Shown piece after piece: positions 1 to 8,689 of a stretch of DNA of 64,000 nt. Numbering within the stretch: position 1 is the stretch's first letter; the number at the start of each line of letters is the position of its first letter. Source of the DNA: Streptomyces sp. NBC_01571 (lineage in GTDB: Bacteria > Actinomycetota > Actinomycetes > Streptomycetales > Streptomycetaceae); NCBI RefSeq assembly GCF_026339875.1, contig NZ_JAPEPZ010000001.1, positions 8,556,001-8,620,000 of the forward strand, in the 5' to 3' direction. The position numbers and the translations under genes are program-made. Below the pieces are notes generated by a model that had not been told where the DNA came from, made no database searches, and worked only from the letters and a program-made list of their open reading frames with translations.

Positions 1-169
1 TCCTGAAGTTCACGGCGTTGGTGTTGACCGTGTAGTACACGCGGGGAACGCACGGCGCCTCTGCCGCGCTGGCGGTCTGGGCCGTGGCGGCGGTCACTCC
101 GGCGGTCAGGGACAGTGCGAGAGTCACGGAAGCGGCGAGACGAGCAGGCACGCGAGCGCGGAGATTCAT
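1..169 (-). CDS. Secreted SH3-like small protein, 3' end outside the window
   Basis: The first 56 codons of a minus-strand gene start at ATG 169, with GAAGGAAC just upstream as ribosome site. The N-terminus is a classical signal peptide: basic residues (MNLRARVPARLAA), a hydrophobic stretch and an Ala-rich cleavage region ending near TASAAEA. The mature part begins with a Cys and reaches VNFR, which matches the VNYR start of the SH3-like fold in the neighbouring gene at 424-768. I infer an exported bacterial SH3-type protein, paralogous to that neighbour. The rest is beyond the window, so the domain call rests on a short motif only. Confidence 0.6.
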   Translation of the reverse strand, partial: MNLRARVPARLAASVTLALSLTAGVTAATAQTASAAEAPCVPRVYYTVNTNAVNFR

Positions 170-423
170 GGAGTTCCTTCGTCGGAGGGACCTTGCAGAG
201 GAAATGGGCCGCCGCGAGCGGGAACGTGGCACGGCTGGATGGCGCTGCGCCGTGGCCAGTGACCTCGATCGCTGTGGCGATTGACGGCGCGGGACGCTCG
301 AAGGCTCGCCGGTCCGTTCGGTGTTGGGCCCGGAGGCGGATGCGGCGGGTTCACCTGACGGATGCGACATGGGCGCATCAGCCCTCACGGAAGGCGAGGC
401 GCCGTCGCTGTTTCCGGCGTCGC

Positions 424-768
424 TCAGCCGGCCAGTTGGTAGAGCATGTCGCTGCGGATCCAGCCCGTGGTTCCCTTGGCCAGGCCCCCCTTCGAACGCT
501 TGGCCAGAGAGCTGTAGTACCAGTTGCCCTTCCCGCAGTAGACGCGCACGCGGTCACCGTCGTAGAGCCGCCCCTTGGCGGTGTAGCTGGTGCTGGGGCC
601 CGTTCGGTAGTTGACGCCGTCCCCGTCCACCGTGCCGGTGAAGTCGGCCAGGTTGTACGTGCACTTGGGAGAGGTGGCTGCGGACGCCGTCGGCGCCAGA
701 GTCATCGCGCCTCCGGCGAGGAGGGCGGTGGATACAGCCAGGGCTGCGGTTCGGCGGAGCGCGGTCAT
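424..768 (-). CDS. Secreted bacterial SH3-domain protein
   Basis: About 114 residues from ATG 768, which has AAGGAG nine bases upstream. An upstream in-frame ATG at 828 lies before the ribosome site, so it is less likely. A signal peptide (MTALRRTAALAVSTALLAGG, ending near ASAAT) is followed by one small domain with VNYRTGPSTSYTAKGRLYDG, two Cys, and GWIRSDML at the end, the pattern of bacterial SH3 (SH3_3) domains. Such proteins usually bind cell-wall material outside the cell; the ligand here is unknown. Its upstream region carries two palindromes (824-839 and 889-904) that recur in front of a second SH3-like gene at 20141, so the two are probably co-regulated. Confidence 0.8.
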   Translation of the reverse strand: MTALRRTAALAVSTALLAGGAMTLAPTASAATSPKCTYNLADFTGTVDGDGVNYRTGPSTSYTAKGRLYDGDRVRVYCGKGNWYYSSLAKRSKGGLAKGTTGWIRSDMLYQLAG

Positions 769-823
769 GATCCAGGACTCCTTCTCTGAGACATCAGGAC
801 TCCGGCGGCACGAAGCCGCCGTC

Positions 824-839
824 ATCAACAGGTGTTTAT
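824..839. promoter_or_regulatory. Putative operator ATCAACA-GG-TGTTTAT
   Basis: Near-perfect palindrome (7-bp arms, one mismatch, 2-bp centre) 56 bp upstream of the SH3 gene start at 768. The same motif occurs at 889-904 and three times at 19812-20023. A shared regulator-binding site is inferred; the regulator is unknown. Confidence 0.5.
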
Positions 840-888
840 GTTAGGTGGCAATTTTTGCTTATGGTCGAGCCTTGCGAGGGTTAGGTCT

Positions 889-904
889 ATCAACATGTGT
901 TGAT
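889..904. promoter_or_regulatory. Putative operator ATCAACA-TG-TGTTGAT
   Basis: Perfect palindrome with 7-bp arms and a TG centre, about 120 bp upstream of the SH3 gene start at 768. It is the best-conserved member of the five-copy family. Confidence 0.5.
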
Positions 905-1423
905 GGCGAAGGGTGGAGTCGTGGGGCTAACGATGACTCCGAGGCTTGGTCGGATTTGCGGCACATTGGGTGCTGGTGGCAATGCTTGGCTACGGAAATG
1001 CGGGTTTTCTCCCGCTTCGGGGTGCGTCGAGCCGTAGGCGGCAAGGCTCCCCGACGTTCAGGGTCCGGTTGCGCATGCAGCCGCCTGTGACTGAGCGCCC
1101 AAGTTGGCCAGTCTGAGCATCACAGTTGGCCACACCTCGCGCCTCAATGCGGAGAACGCACGAGTCGGCGCGAACTACCGGGACTGGAACCACCAGATCC
1201 CCCCAGTCACGACGGCGCTGCCAGCTGCGTACGCAGCACCTCGGATCATGGCGAACCCTGCGGCCCTAAACATGTGTCGAGACCCCTTGCGGAAACGGCT
1301 TGTCATTTGATCTTCCCCTCTGACCTGGTTGCCGTGCGCACAACGCGCGGCCGGCGTATGCCGTAGGGCTCAGTAGGCCAACACGTCCCACGGTGGGGAC
1401 CCCTGTGAATCGCGGGGTTCTAA
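905..1423. other. Intergenic, no gene recognised
   Basis: No reading frame here has a plausible start, ribosome site and protein-like composition. The last part (about 1381-1423) joins with 4754-4762 when the IS701 element is removed, forming the promoter region of the disrupted gene that starts at 4763. Confidence 0.5.
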
Positions 1424-1427
1424 CTAG

Positions 1428-1567
1428 TACTCCAGCAGGATTTCGCTGTCTGACCTGGTCTTTCGCCGGGTGGCGGGAGTGTAGCGGGACTCTGAAGGTG
1501 CAGGGGCGGTCTCACGGAGACCGCCCCTCGAACGTGCGACAACGCCGCAGGTAGTGACAGCGGCGGG
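1428..1567 (+). repeat. Left 140-bp terminal inverted repeat of IS701 element
   Basis: It matches the reverse complement of 4610-4749 over the full 140 bases. Inside it lies a perfect hairpin with 11-bp arms (GGGGCGGTCTC, ACG loop, about 1502-1526), possibly a transcription barrier protecting the transposase gene from outside readthrough. Confidence 0.9.
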
Positions 1568-2544
1568 CGACTGCTTGGCGTCGGCGGCGCCAGTTCGACC
1601 AGCTCAGCGCGTGGTGTTGTCTTCGGTGTCCGCGCAGGTGCGGGGGCCGGGGACGACAAGCTGCCAGGAGTCGCCGAACCTCCGCCACTGTGAGCGCGAC
1701 GGCCCCGGTCGTCTCACTGGTTGCACCCCCTTTTCCCCGGCCTGGTGTGCTGTGGCGGCCAGGAAGGCGTGCGCGAGCATGGCCAGGGTGACGTGCCGAT
1801 ACCAGCCCACGTAGCGGCGGACCTCGTACTGGTCCAGGCCGCACTCGTTCTTCGCGGTCTGGAAACACTCCTCGATCGCCCAGCGTGCCCCGGCGACGCA
1901 CACCAACTCCTGGACCGTGGTCTCCAGGGGCGCGTAGGCGAGGTAGTAGGCGATCTCGTCGGGCTTGCTGATGCTGCGCCGGGCCAGCGCCCATCGCATC
2001 CGGTGAGGGACCTCGCCCTGGTAGTCGAATTCGGCGACGGCCGGCAGCCGCACCGCCGCCCAGTGATAGACGCGGGGTCCCTTCGCGCCGTCGCCGCATG
2101 AGACCTTCTCCCACGCCTCGTCGGGGGCCTGCGCGAACAGAGCCTCGATCCGGGAACACCCCACGCTGAACTGGGACTTGGGAACGGCCAGCACGTAGCC
2201 GGTGCCCGACTGTTCCAACAGTCGGCGGAAGCGGTTGTCCTGCCCGTAGGCGGAATCCGCAGTGACCCATGCGATGGGCAGCGGCGAAGCGAGGGCCCGC
2301 AGCACCATGTGTCGGGCCAGTTCGCCCTTGGTGGCGAACTCTCGCTCGTCGGGGACCTTTGCGGTGCGGCAGCGTTCTCGGTCCTCGGTCCAGGACTTCG
2401 GGAGATACAGGTCGCGATCGACCAGGGCGCGGCCGCGGGCAGTGGCGTAGGCGGCGAAGACGCCGATCTGGCAGTTCTCGGTGCGGCCGGGGGCTCGTAA
2501 TTCAATAAGTGCTCGGCAGAGGGGTGTTGGTGGGAGTCTGAGAT

Positions 2545-3813
2545 ATGACCCCGTGTCTGTCAGGCCGCGTTGCCGCTCGTGCTCTGCGGGCCAAGTTCGA
2601 TCAGATCCTGCCGCACTTCGATGAGCGCCGCCGTCGGTTGTACCTGGCCAGTGAGGCGACGGCCCTCGGCCGCGGCGGGATCATCCGGGTCGCCGCCGCC
2701 TCCGGCACCAGCACTGCAACCATCGCGCGAGGTATTGCCGAGTTGGCCGGTTACTCCTCACCGACCCTGCGGGTCCGGGCCCCAGGTGCGGGCCGCAAGC
2801 GGCTGACAGACACCGACCCTGGTCTGCTGCCCGCGCTGGAGTCGCTGATCGAGCCGCACACCCGAGGCGACCCCGTCTCCCCGTTGCGGTGGACCACGCT
2901 GTCGTTACGGGCCCTGGCCTCGACCCTCACCACACAGGGCCACCCGATCAGCGCTTCAACCGTCGGACACCTGCTGCACACCCTGGGCTACAGCCTGCAG
3001 GGAACCGCGAAGACGACGGAGGGCATCAGGCATCCGGACCGCGATGCCCAGTTCACCCACCTCAATGCCACCGCTACCGAGTTCCTCAACGACGCCCAGC
3101 CGGTGATCAGCGTCGACACCAAGGCCAAGGAATGGCTCGGCAACCGGGACCGGCCCGGTCGCACCTGGCGGCCGGGCAAGAACGCGATCAAGGTGGACTG
3201 CCACACGTTCACCACCAACGACCAGCCCATGGCGATCCCCTACGGGATCTACGACATCGCCAACAACAGCGGATGGGTCAACGTCGGCACCGACCACGAC
3301 ACCGCCCAGTTCGCGGTGGAGTCCATCCGACGCTGGTGGCAACACCGCGGACGGGCGGACCACCCGAATGCCGGCAGGCTCCTGATCACCGCCGACTCCG
3401 GCGGCTCCAACGACCCCCGGCGCTGGACCTGGAAAAGCAACCTTGCCACCTTCGCACGAGAGACCGGCCTGGAGATCACGGTCTGTCACCTACCGCCGGG
3501 GACTTCGAAGTGGAACAAGATAGAGCACCGGATGTTCTGTCACATCACCGCGAACTGGCGGGGGCGGCCGCTGACCAGCTACCAGGTCGTCCTCGAGACC
3601 ATCGCCGCCACAACAACCAAGACCGGCCTGACCATCGGGGCCGAACTGGACACAGACAACTACGACCTCGGCATCAGCGTCACACCCGCCGAGTTCCACA
3701 CCCTTCCGATCACACCCAACACCTTCCACGGCGACTGGAACTACACACTGTCTCCCGTCCACCGCGAGCGCCAGACGCGCCGGCAACGACACACCGGACC
3801 GACCCGGCCCTGA
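2545..3813 (+). CDS. ISAzo13-family transposase
   Basis: 422 residues. The N-terminal part has a helix-turn-helix (IIRVAAASGTSTATIARGI) that would bind the element ends. The catalytic core is a DDE fold: Asp in VISVDTKAKEWLGN, Asp in LLITADSGGSND and Glu in WNKIEHRMFCHI, the pattern of the ISAzo13 (Rhodopirellula-type) transposases. It begins 54 bases inside the left end, ends 5 bases before the next gene and looks complete, so this element may still be active. Confidence 0.9.
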   Translation: MTPCLSGRVAARALRAKFDQILPHFDERRRRLYLASEATALGRGGIIRVAAASGTSTATIARGIAELAGYSSPTLRVRAPGAGRKRLTDTDPGLLPALESLIEPHTRGDPVSPLRWTTLSLRALASTLTTQGHPISASTVGHLLHTLGYSLQGTAKTTEGIRHPDRDAQFTHLNATATEFLNDAQPVISVDTKAKEWLGNRDRPGRTWRPGKNAIKVDCHTFTTNDQPMAIPYGIYDIANNSGWVNVGTDHDTAQFAVESIRRWWQHRGRADHPNAGRLLITADSGGSNDPRRWTWKSNLATFARETGLEITVCHLPPGTSKWNKIEHRMFCHITANWRGRPLTSYQVVLETIAATTTKTGLTIGAELDTDNYDLGISVTPAEFHTLPITPNTFHGDWNYTLSPVHRERQTRRQRHTGPTRP

Positions 3814-3818
3814 CCGCG

Positions 3819-4205
3819 ATGCTCACCGATCCGGCCCTGACCGGCATGTCACGAACCGCCTTCGAGCATTTGGTGGCGGTCTCGGAGCCATTCTGGGACG
3901 CCATGGCCGAGGCAGCATTCCAGCGACGCTTCCACCGCCCGCGCAGCTACCGCCACCCACAGACCAGCAGCGTGGACCACACCCACCGGCTCCTGGCAGC
4001 CATCCTGCGCCGCCGCAGAGCGGTGACCATGACCTTCCTGGCCCAACTACTGGGCGTCAACCGCACCAACCTGTCCATCCAGTACCAGGACGCAAAACGG
4101 CTCCTGGACCTGCACCGGATCCTCGTCACGCCGATACCCGGATCGCCCGCCCGCACATTGGAACAGCTACACGCCCGAACAACCCCCGCGGAAACCCGTC
4201 GCTGA
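3819..4205 (+). CDS. Helix-turn-helix accessory protein in ISAzo13 element
   Basis: 128 residues from ATG 3819, in a different frame from the transposase and 5 bases after its stop; the stop lies 20 bases before the element's right end. The centre reads as a helix-turn-helix (AILRRRRAVTMTFLAQLLGV then NRTNLSIQYQDAKRLL). It resembles the DNA-binding front part of some transposases, so it could be a detached HTH subunit or a regulator of transposition. Function is inferred from position only. Confidence 0.55.
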   Translation: MLTDPALTGMSRTAFEHLVAVSEPFWDAMAEAAFQRRFHRPRSYRHPQTSSVDHTHRLLAAILRRRRAVTMTFLAQLLGVNRTNLSIQYQDAKRLLDLHRILVTPIPGSPARTLEQLHARTTPAETRR

Positions 4206-4609
4206 CAGTTATTGAAATACGGGCCCCGGCGGTTCCGGAATATTGCCGCTGGACTCCGGCCGACGTGGTGCCCTTTTTGATGAAGCCGGTGTCGTCGATG
4301 ATCAGGACACCGTCGTCCTCGCCGAGCTTGTCGGCGACGTATTGCTGCAGGTCGTTGCGGATGTCGTCGCTCTGCCACTTCGCACCGGCGAGCAGGTGCT
4401 GCAGGCCGTCAGGGGTGGAGTGGCCCGCCTGTTCGGCCAGCTGCCAGCTGTTCTTGCGGGCCACCGGGGCGAGCAGTCCGCGGACGTAGTCACGCATGCG
4501 GCGGCGCAGTTCCACACGGCCGAAGCGGTGGCCGATGGCCAGGAAGAGATCGTCCAGTTCGAGGTCCCACTGCGCGGCGGCGTACTCGGTGATCACCCTG
4601 GGAGGCTGC

Positions 4610-4749
4610 CCCGCCGCTGTCACTACCTGCGGCGTTGTCGCACGTTCGAGGGGCGGTCTCCGTGAGACCGCCCCTGCACCTTCAGAGTCCCGCTACACTC
4701 CCGCCACCCGGCGAAAGACCAGGTCAGACAGCGAAATCCTGCTGGAGTA
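4610..4749 (-). repeat. Right 140-bp terminal inverted repeat of IS701 element
   Basis: Exact inverted copy of 1428-1567. It contains the GTG start (4623) of the transposase and the same 11-bp-arm hairpin upstream of it. Confidence 0.9.
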
Positions 4750-4836
4750 CTAGACTGACCCCGTGGTGTGGAAAGAGCCCAGTGCCGCCGAGCGGCGACT
4801 GCGTGAGCAGCTTGCGGCGCACGGGCTATCAGTGAG

Positions 4837-5840
4837 TCTTTTCCAGTAAGCGCTCGTCGCTCGCTGTGATCGCGATGCTGGCGCTGCGGCCCGCGGTATC
4901 CCCAAGTCCGGGCAGGCGTAAGGCCCCTGATAGGAACGATCTTGCGACAGAAAGATCCGACCGAGGGGCCTCACGTGCCGACCAGTGTCACATACACCGC
5001 CGTGCTCGATGTGAAGCGGTCCACCGCCGAGCACCTGGCCGGCCTCCTGCGCGACCACCGGATCGAGGCCAGGACCCGCAAGGGGCGACGTGCGCTGGGC
5101 TGCTTCAAGCAGGCCGTGCTCGTGCTGCGCTGGTTCCTCGACGGCACCCGACTGGCCCAACTCGCCCGTGACAACGGCCTGTCGGCCTCCACCGCCTACC
5201 GCTACCTCCACGAAGGACTGGCCGTCCTGGCCGCCGGCGCACCAGACCTGTCCACCGCGCTGGAGCATGCGAAGGCAGCCGGGCTGACGCATCTGAACCT
5301 CGACGGAACGGTCATCCGCACCGACCGCGTCGCCGCCCCGGGCCCCAACGGCGCGGACCTGTGGTGGTCTGGAAAACACAAGCACCATGGCGGGAACGTG
5401 CAGGTCATCGCCACCCCGGACGGCTGGCCCATCTGGGTCTCACCGGTCCGCCCGGGCCGGGAGCACGACACCACCTGCGCCCGCCACCACGGCCTGACCG
5501 ACGCCCTCAACCGAGTCGCGGCCGAGCTGGACATGCCGACCCTGGTAGACCTCGGCTACGAGAACGCCGGCGACGGCTTCCGCCACCCGCACAAAAAGCC
5601 CGCCGGAGGCGAACTGACCGAGGCCCAGCAGACCTACAACAAGGTCATCCGCGCCATCCACGGCGTCTGTGAGCGCGCCAACTCCCTGCTCAAGACGACC
5701 TTCAAGGCCCTGCGCAGAGTCAGCCTCGACCCCAGCCACATCACGAAGATCGCCGCCGCAGCCCTCGTCCTGCTCCAGCTCGAGTACGACCGCACCATCT
5801 GAACGATCACACAACGTCATGATCCATTACTGGGAAAGGC
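4837..5840 (+). mobile_element. IS5-type insertion sequence (about 1.0 kb)
   Basis: Flanked by the direct repeat TCAGTGAG (4829-4836 and 5841-5848). Terminal inverted repeats are imperfect: TCTTTTCCAGTAA on the left and GCCTTTCCCAGTAA read inward from the right. It carries one plus-strand transposase. An 8-bp target duplication is known for some IS5 subgroups; the subgroup is not certain. Confidence 0.8.
4975..5802 (+). CDS. IS5-type transposase (HTH_Tnp_4 / DDE_4 type)
   Basis: 275 residues from GTG 4975; a longer in-frame start at 4942 is possible. The N-terminal half contains a helix-turn-helix (TRLAQLARDNGLSASTAYRY). The DDE core shows Asp in LNLDGTVIRTD, Asp in LVDLGYENAGDG and Glu in GVCERANSLLK. 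The gene fills the element and appears intact. It interrupts the gene that starts at 4763. Confidence 0.88.
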   Translation: MPTSVTYTAVLDVKRSTAEHLAGLLRDHRIEARTRKGRRALGCFKQAVLVLRWFLDGTRLAQLARDNGLSASTAYRYLHEGLAVLAAGAPDLSTALEHAKAAGLTHLNLDGTVIRTDRVAAPGPNGADLWWSGKHKHHGGNVQVIATPDGWPIWVSPVRPGREHDTTCARHHGLTDALNRVAAELDMPTLVDLGYENAGDGFRHPHKKPAGGELTEAQQTYNKVIRAIHGVCERANSLLKTTFKALRRVSLDPSHITKIAAAALVLLQLEYDRTI

Positions 5841-6917
5841 TCAGTGAGCTGGGCGAAGATCCGCCGATGGCGGGAGTTCGGTGCGCTCCCCTGGAAGAAA
5901 CAGCACGGCCTGGGGCGTGGGGATGGGTCCACCTCCGAGCTCCTCCCGGAGACGTTCGCGGTCGCTGAGGCTCTGGCTTTGGCCACCACCAAGAAGAGGC
6001 CCCTGGAGCAGGCGGTACTCCACGTGTTCACCACGCACCCTCGGTTCGATCAGGTCCTTGCGGCCCCGTCAGTACCGCTACCCGAACGTGCGGTTCGACA
6101 GGCTCTGGCCTGGTATATGGCCCGGGACGACTCCCATCCACTTGCCGCCATCGAGAAGGCCGCCCAGTCCGCAGGCAACTGCCCCGACAAGGCCATGGAC
6201 GCCGCCCTGGAGTCGGCTCACCGCTATTTCCCCAAGCTGTACCGCCAGGCGAAGCAAGGAAGCCACCCGCCGGGCACGACAGCACCGGACAACCTTGCCG
6301 ACGCCGACGGTCTCGCGACTTTCGCCGTGGCCACGGTGCTCGGCTTCGAGAACTTCGGCGCTGACGCCATCGTGGAGGCAGTCAACCAGTCGCTGCCGGA
6401 ACTCGCTGACGAGTACGGCAAACAGGTCTTCGCCCATTTGAGTAAGGCCGTCCGAGAGGCAGAAGGCGACGGCGAGAGCCCATTTCTCCGCCGCCCTCGC
6501 TGGCCCTCACTCCAAGACCGGGTCCAGAGAATGGAACAGGTCGAGTATCGAGTGATCTGTACGGTCCGCGACGTGCTGGCGCTTCTCGTAGAAGCCTCCC
6601 CTGCGCTGGCTTTGGCCCGGAGAGCAGGGGTCGAAGATCCGGACGCACTGCACGTGGAGGCAACTCGGGCCTCAAATCGGCGCACGGACGAATACCTGAG
6701 GCGGGCCGAGGCCATCAGCCGCTATCCCGGGGAGCTGGCCTGGAAGGACTTCACTGGCCTTCTCCTCAACGTGTGCACTTCGCCGCGACGGCTGAGCGCG
6801 TTCCAGGAGGATGTGACGGCGCTTGACCCTGCCTTGAACGACGTGCCGGGCCTTGGCCGTCGCATACTCGCGAGCCGTAACCTACCCACCATCAGCTCGG
6901 ATGACGGCGAGGCATGA

Positions 6918-7264
6918 GGCCACCAAGCGCCACCAGAACACCTCAAACTGACTGCCAAGCTGCGGCAAAGCCGTTGTGACTGAGTCTTCAAGGGGGCAGT
7001 TGGGCGATGGCCCGGCAGGATTTGCGCCTGACACGCGATGACCTGTGCGAGATGCTCGCCGTGCAGACGCCGGCATCTAGGGCTTGTCCGGTGGGTCACG
7101 GGCGGAGCTGTACGTGGATCGCTGGTGTGGTGATGGGGTCGTGGGAGTGACGCTTAATGCCCCACGACCTCACGGAAGTCGTGGTTCTGTTACTCCAAGC
7201 GCCACTGTCCAGCACTGGGGCGGGCGGGGCGGCGGTCAGGGTCAGGCGTGGGGAGAGGTTAGAG
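6918..7264. other. Intergenic, with a possible regulator fragment at 7007-7150
   Basis: A 47-codon frame from ATG 7007 begins ARQDLRLTRDDLCEMLAVQ, which resembles the DNA-recognition part of Crp-like regulators (lTReeLaemLGv), then turns into unrelated residues. I read it as a gene remnant, with low certainty. Nothing else is recognisable. Confidence 0.3.
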
Positions 7265-7433
7265 GTGAACGAGGAGAGGTTCGGCGAGATGGCGGGCCAG
7301 CTCGCCCGGGCCAGCTTGGATTCGTGGCGCGCGGGAAACCGAGCCTTCGCGGTGCTGCATTGCGGCATCGGGTGCGAACACATTCTCAAGGCTCTCTTGT
7401 GCCGCCACGACCCGCTTCTCATCTCAGTGGGCG

Positions 7434-7838
7434 TTAAGTCCGCTTCTGGTAGCGGCCTCGTCCGGGTTGGGTGAGGAAGCCTTGGCGGAGCAGGCGGGCG
7501 AGGCGGCTTCGGGTGATATTGACGGATGCCTCGTCGATGGGCATGTCGAGGTGTTCGTGCAGTTCACGGGCTCGGAATGCCTGCTCGGGGTGTTGGTTGA
7601 AGGTGTTCACGATGGCCTGGTAGGCGGTGCTCATCTCGGTCTGGGGTGGCTCGGGTTGGGGTGTTGCCGGTGCGGCTTGTTCGATGACCTTCCCGGCGAT
7701 GTCCAGCTCGGCGAGTCGGGCCTCGGTCTCGGCCAGGGCCGCGGTGAGGTGTTCTATCTGTCCTTGGAGTTCACCGGCCCGGGCGGTGGCCGCCACGTGC
7801 TGGGTCTGGAGTTCGGCGAGGAGTTCGGTGACGTTCAC
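7434..7838 (-). CDS. IS5-associated coiled-coil/winged-helix protein
   Basis: 134 residues from GTG 7838, overlapping the transposase stop in GTGA. The first half is a coiled coil (LLAELQTQHVAATARAGELQ then LTAALAETEARLAEL). The second half looks like a winged helix (FRARELHEHLDMPIDEASVN then SRLARLLRQGFLTQ). The gene ends 7 bases from the element terminus. Likely an element-encoded DNA-binding helper; role not established. Confidence 0.65.
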   Translation of the reverse strand: MNVTELLAELQTQHVAATARAGELQGQIEHLTAALAETEARLAELDIAGKVIEQAAPATPQPEPPQTEMSTAYQAIVNTFNQHPEQAFRARELHEHLDMPIDEASVNITRSRLARLLRQGFLTQPGRGRYQKRT

Positions 7839-8689
7839 GCGGCCAGCCCGAGCTCGTCGCGCCAGGCGGGGCTCGGCGTGGTCAGGCGGCGGGCCATGTT
7901 CGCGGTGGAGGCCCAGTAGACCCGTGAGGCGGAGGTGTCGGGTCGGTGGTCGTACTCGCGGGCCAGGCGCCGGTGCAGCAGCAGCGTCCCGTTGACCTGC
8001 TCGACGATCCACCGCTTGGGCTGCGGGACGAAGCCCTTGCCCTTGTCGTCCGGGTTCCGGCGGACGATCTCGACGTCGATGTCCTGCAGCACGCCGTGGA
8101 TGACCACCTCGTCCTTGAAGCCCTGGTCCACCAGGGCCTTCTCCAGACGGTTCCCGCAGCGTTCGGCGGCCTGGTCGAGCAGGGCGGTGCCAGCGGTGTT
8201 GTCATGGGCGGAGGCCGGCAGGACGACGACGCCGATGACCAGGCCGAGAACATCGACGGCCAGTCCGCGCTTGCGCCCGGATACCTTCTTGTTGACGTCG
8301 AGTCCCGTCGTGGTCGTCGGGACACCGGCTGCCGCACGCACGGACTGGGTGTCGATGATCACGAGGGACGGGTCCTCTAATCGTCGGGCCTTCTCCCGCA
8401 CCTGGCAGCGCAGGAGTTCCTGGATCCGCTGGTCCAGACCGTCCTCGCGCCACAGCGTGAAGTAGTAGAACACCGCTGACCAGGACGGGAGGTCATGCGG
8501 CAGATAGCGCCACTGACAGCCCGTCCGATTTTGGTAGAAGATCGCGTTCACGACCTCCCGGAGATCACAGGACCCCGGGTCCCCGGTCGCCGACCGCGCC
8601 ACCCGGTCCTGCTTCCAGCCCGTGATCATCGGCTCGATCAACGACCACTGCTCGTCCGATAAGTCACTCGGGTACGGCTCTCTGTCCAT
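7835..8689 (-). CDS. IS5-family transposase
   Basis: 284 residues from ATG 8689 (MDREPYPSDL); an ATG three codons upstream is equally possible. The N-terminal LSDEQWSLIEPMI domain is typical of IS5 transposases. Catalytic residues lie in VIIDTQSVRAA (Asp), LVDQGFKDEVV (Asp) and WIVEQVNGTL (Glu). Its TGA stop (7835-7837) overlaps the GTG start of the next gene, a sign of translational coupling. Confidence 0.9.
   Translation of the reverse strand: MDREPYPSDLSDEQWSLIEPMITGWKQDRVARSATGDPGSCDLREVVNAIFYQNRTGCQWRYLPHDLPSWSAVFYYFTLWREDGLDQRIQELLRCQVREKARRLEDPSLVIIDTQSVRAAAGVPTTTTGLDVNKKVSGRKRGLAVDVLGLVIGVVVLPASAHDNTAGTALLDQAAERCGNRLEKALVDQGFKDEVVIHGVLQDIDVEIVRRNPDDKGKGFVPQPKRWIVEQVNGTLLLHRRLAREYDHRPDTSASRVYWASTANMARRLTTPSPAWRDELGLAA

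Larger units (their letters stand above)
2491..4225 (+). mobile_element. ISAzo13-family insertion sequence
   Basis: It is inserted in the IS701 transposase. The ends are imperfect inverted repeats built on CGTAaTTCAATAA (left, from 2491) and CGTAtTTCAATAA (reverse complement of the right end at 4225), with CCGG at 2487-2490 and 4226-4229 as probable target duplication. It carries two plus-strand genes. Exact ends are uncertain by one or two bases because of the G/C-rich junctions. Confidence 0.8.
1604..4623 (-). pseudogene. IS701-family transposase, split by ISAzo13
   Basis: The N-terminal part (4623 down to 4226) has the first catalytic Asp in VLIIDDTGFIKKG and ends at QYSGTAG. The C-terminal part (about 2490 down to 1604) resumes at RTENCQIGVF and has AWVTADSAYG and the catalytic Glu region WAIEECFQTAKNE. 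Removing 1,739 bases (element plus a 4-bp duplication) leaves 1,281 bases, exactly 427 codons, so the insertion explains the break and no other damage is visible. As it stands the protein cannot be made whole. GTG at 4623 is the likely start. Confidence 0.9.
1428..4749 (-). mobile_element. IS701-family insertion sequence, interrupted by ISAzo13
   Basis: The element is flanked by CTAG at 1424-1427 and 4750-4753, fitting the 4-bp YTAR target duplication of IS701. Its ends are exact inverted repeats of 140 bp (1428-1567 and 4610-4749), far longer than usual for the family. It carries one IS701-type transposase gene on the minus strand, split by a second element at about 2491-4225. It sits just upstream of the disrupted gene at 4763 and separates that gene from its upstream DNA. 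Confidence 0.9.
4763..6917 (+). pseudogene. Unknown protein gene split by an IS5-type element
   Basis: Codons from GTG 4763 to 4836 and from 5849 to 6917 join in frame when the element (4837-5840) and one copy of the 8-bp repeat TCAGTGAG are removed, giving 1,143 bases or 380 residues. The joined N-terminus is rich in Arg/Glu (AAERRLREQLAAHG) and continues WAKIRRWREFGALP, which looks like a DNA-binding helix pair; the rest is helical without a family I recognise. No ribosome site precedes 4763, but TAGACT lies 6 bases before the GTG, as in leaderless Streptomyces transcripts. IS701 has inserted right there, so both promoter and coding region are broken. An internal GTG at 5844 could restart a truncated protein. 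Confidence 0.7.
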
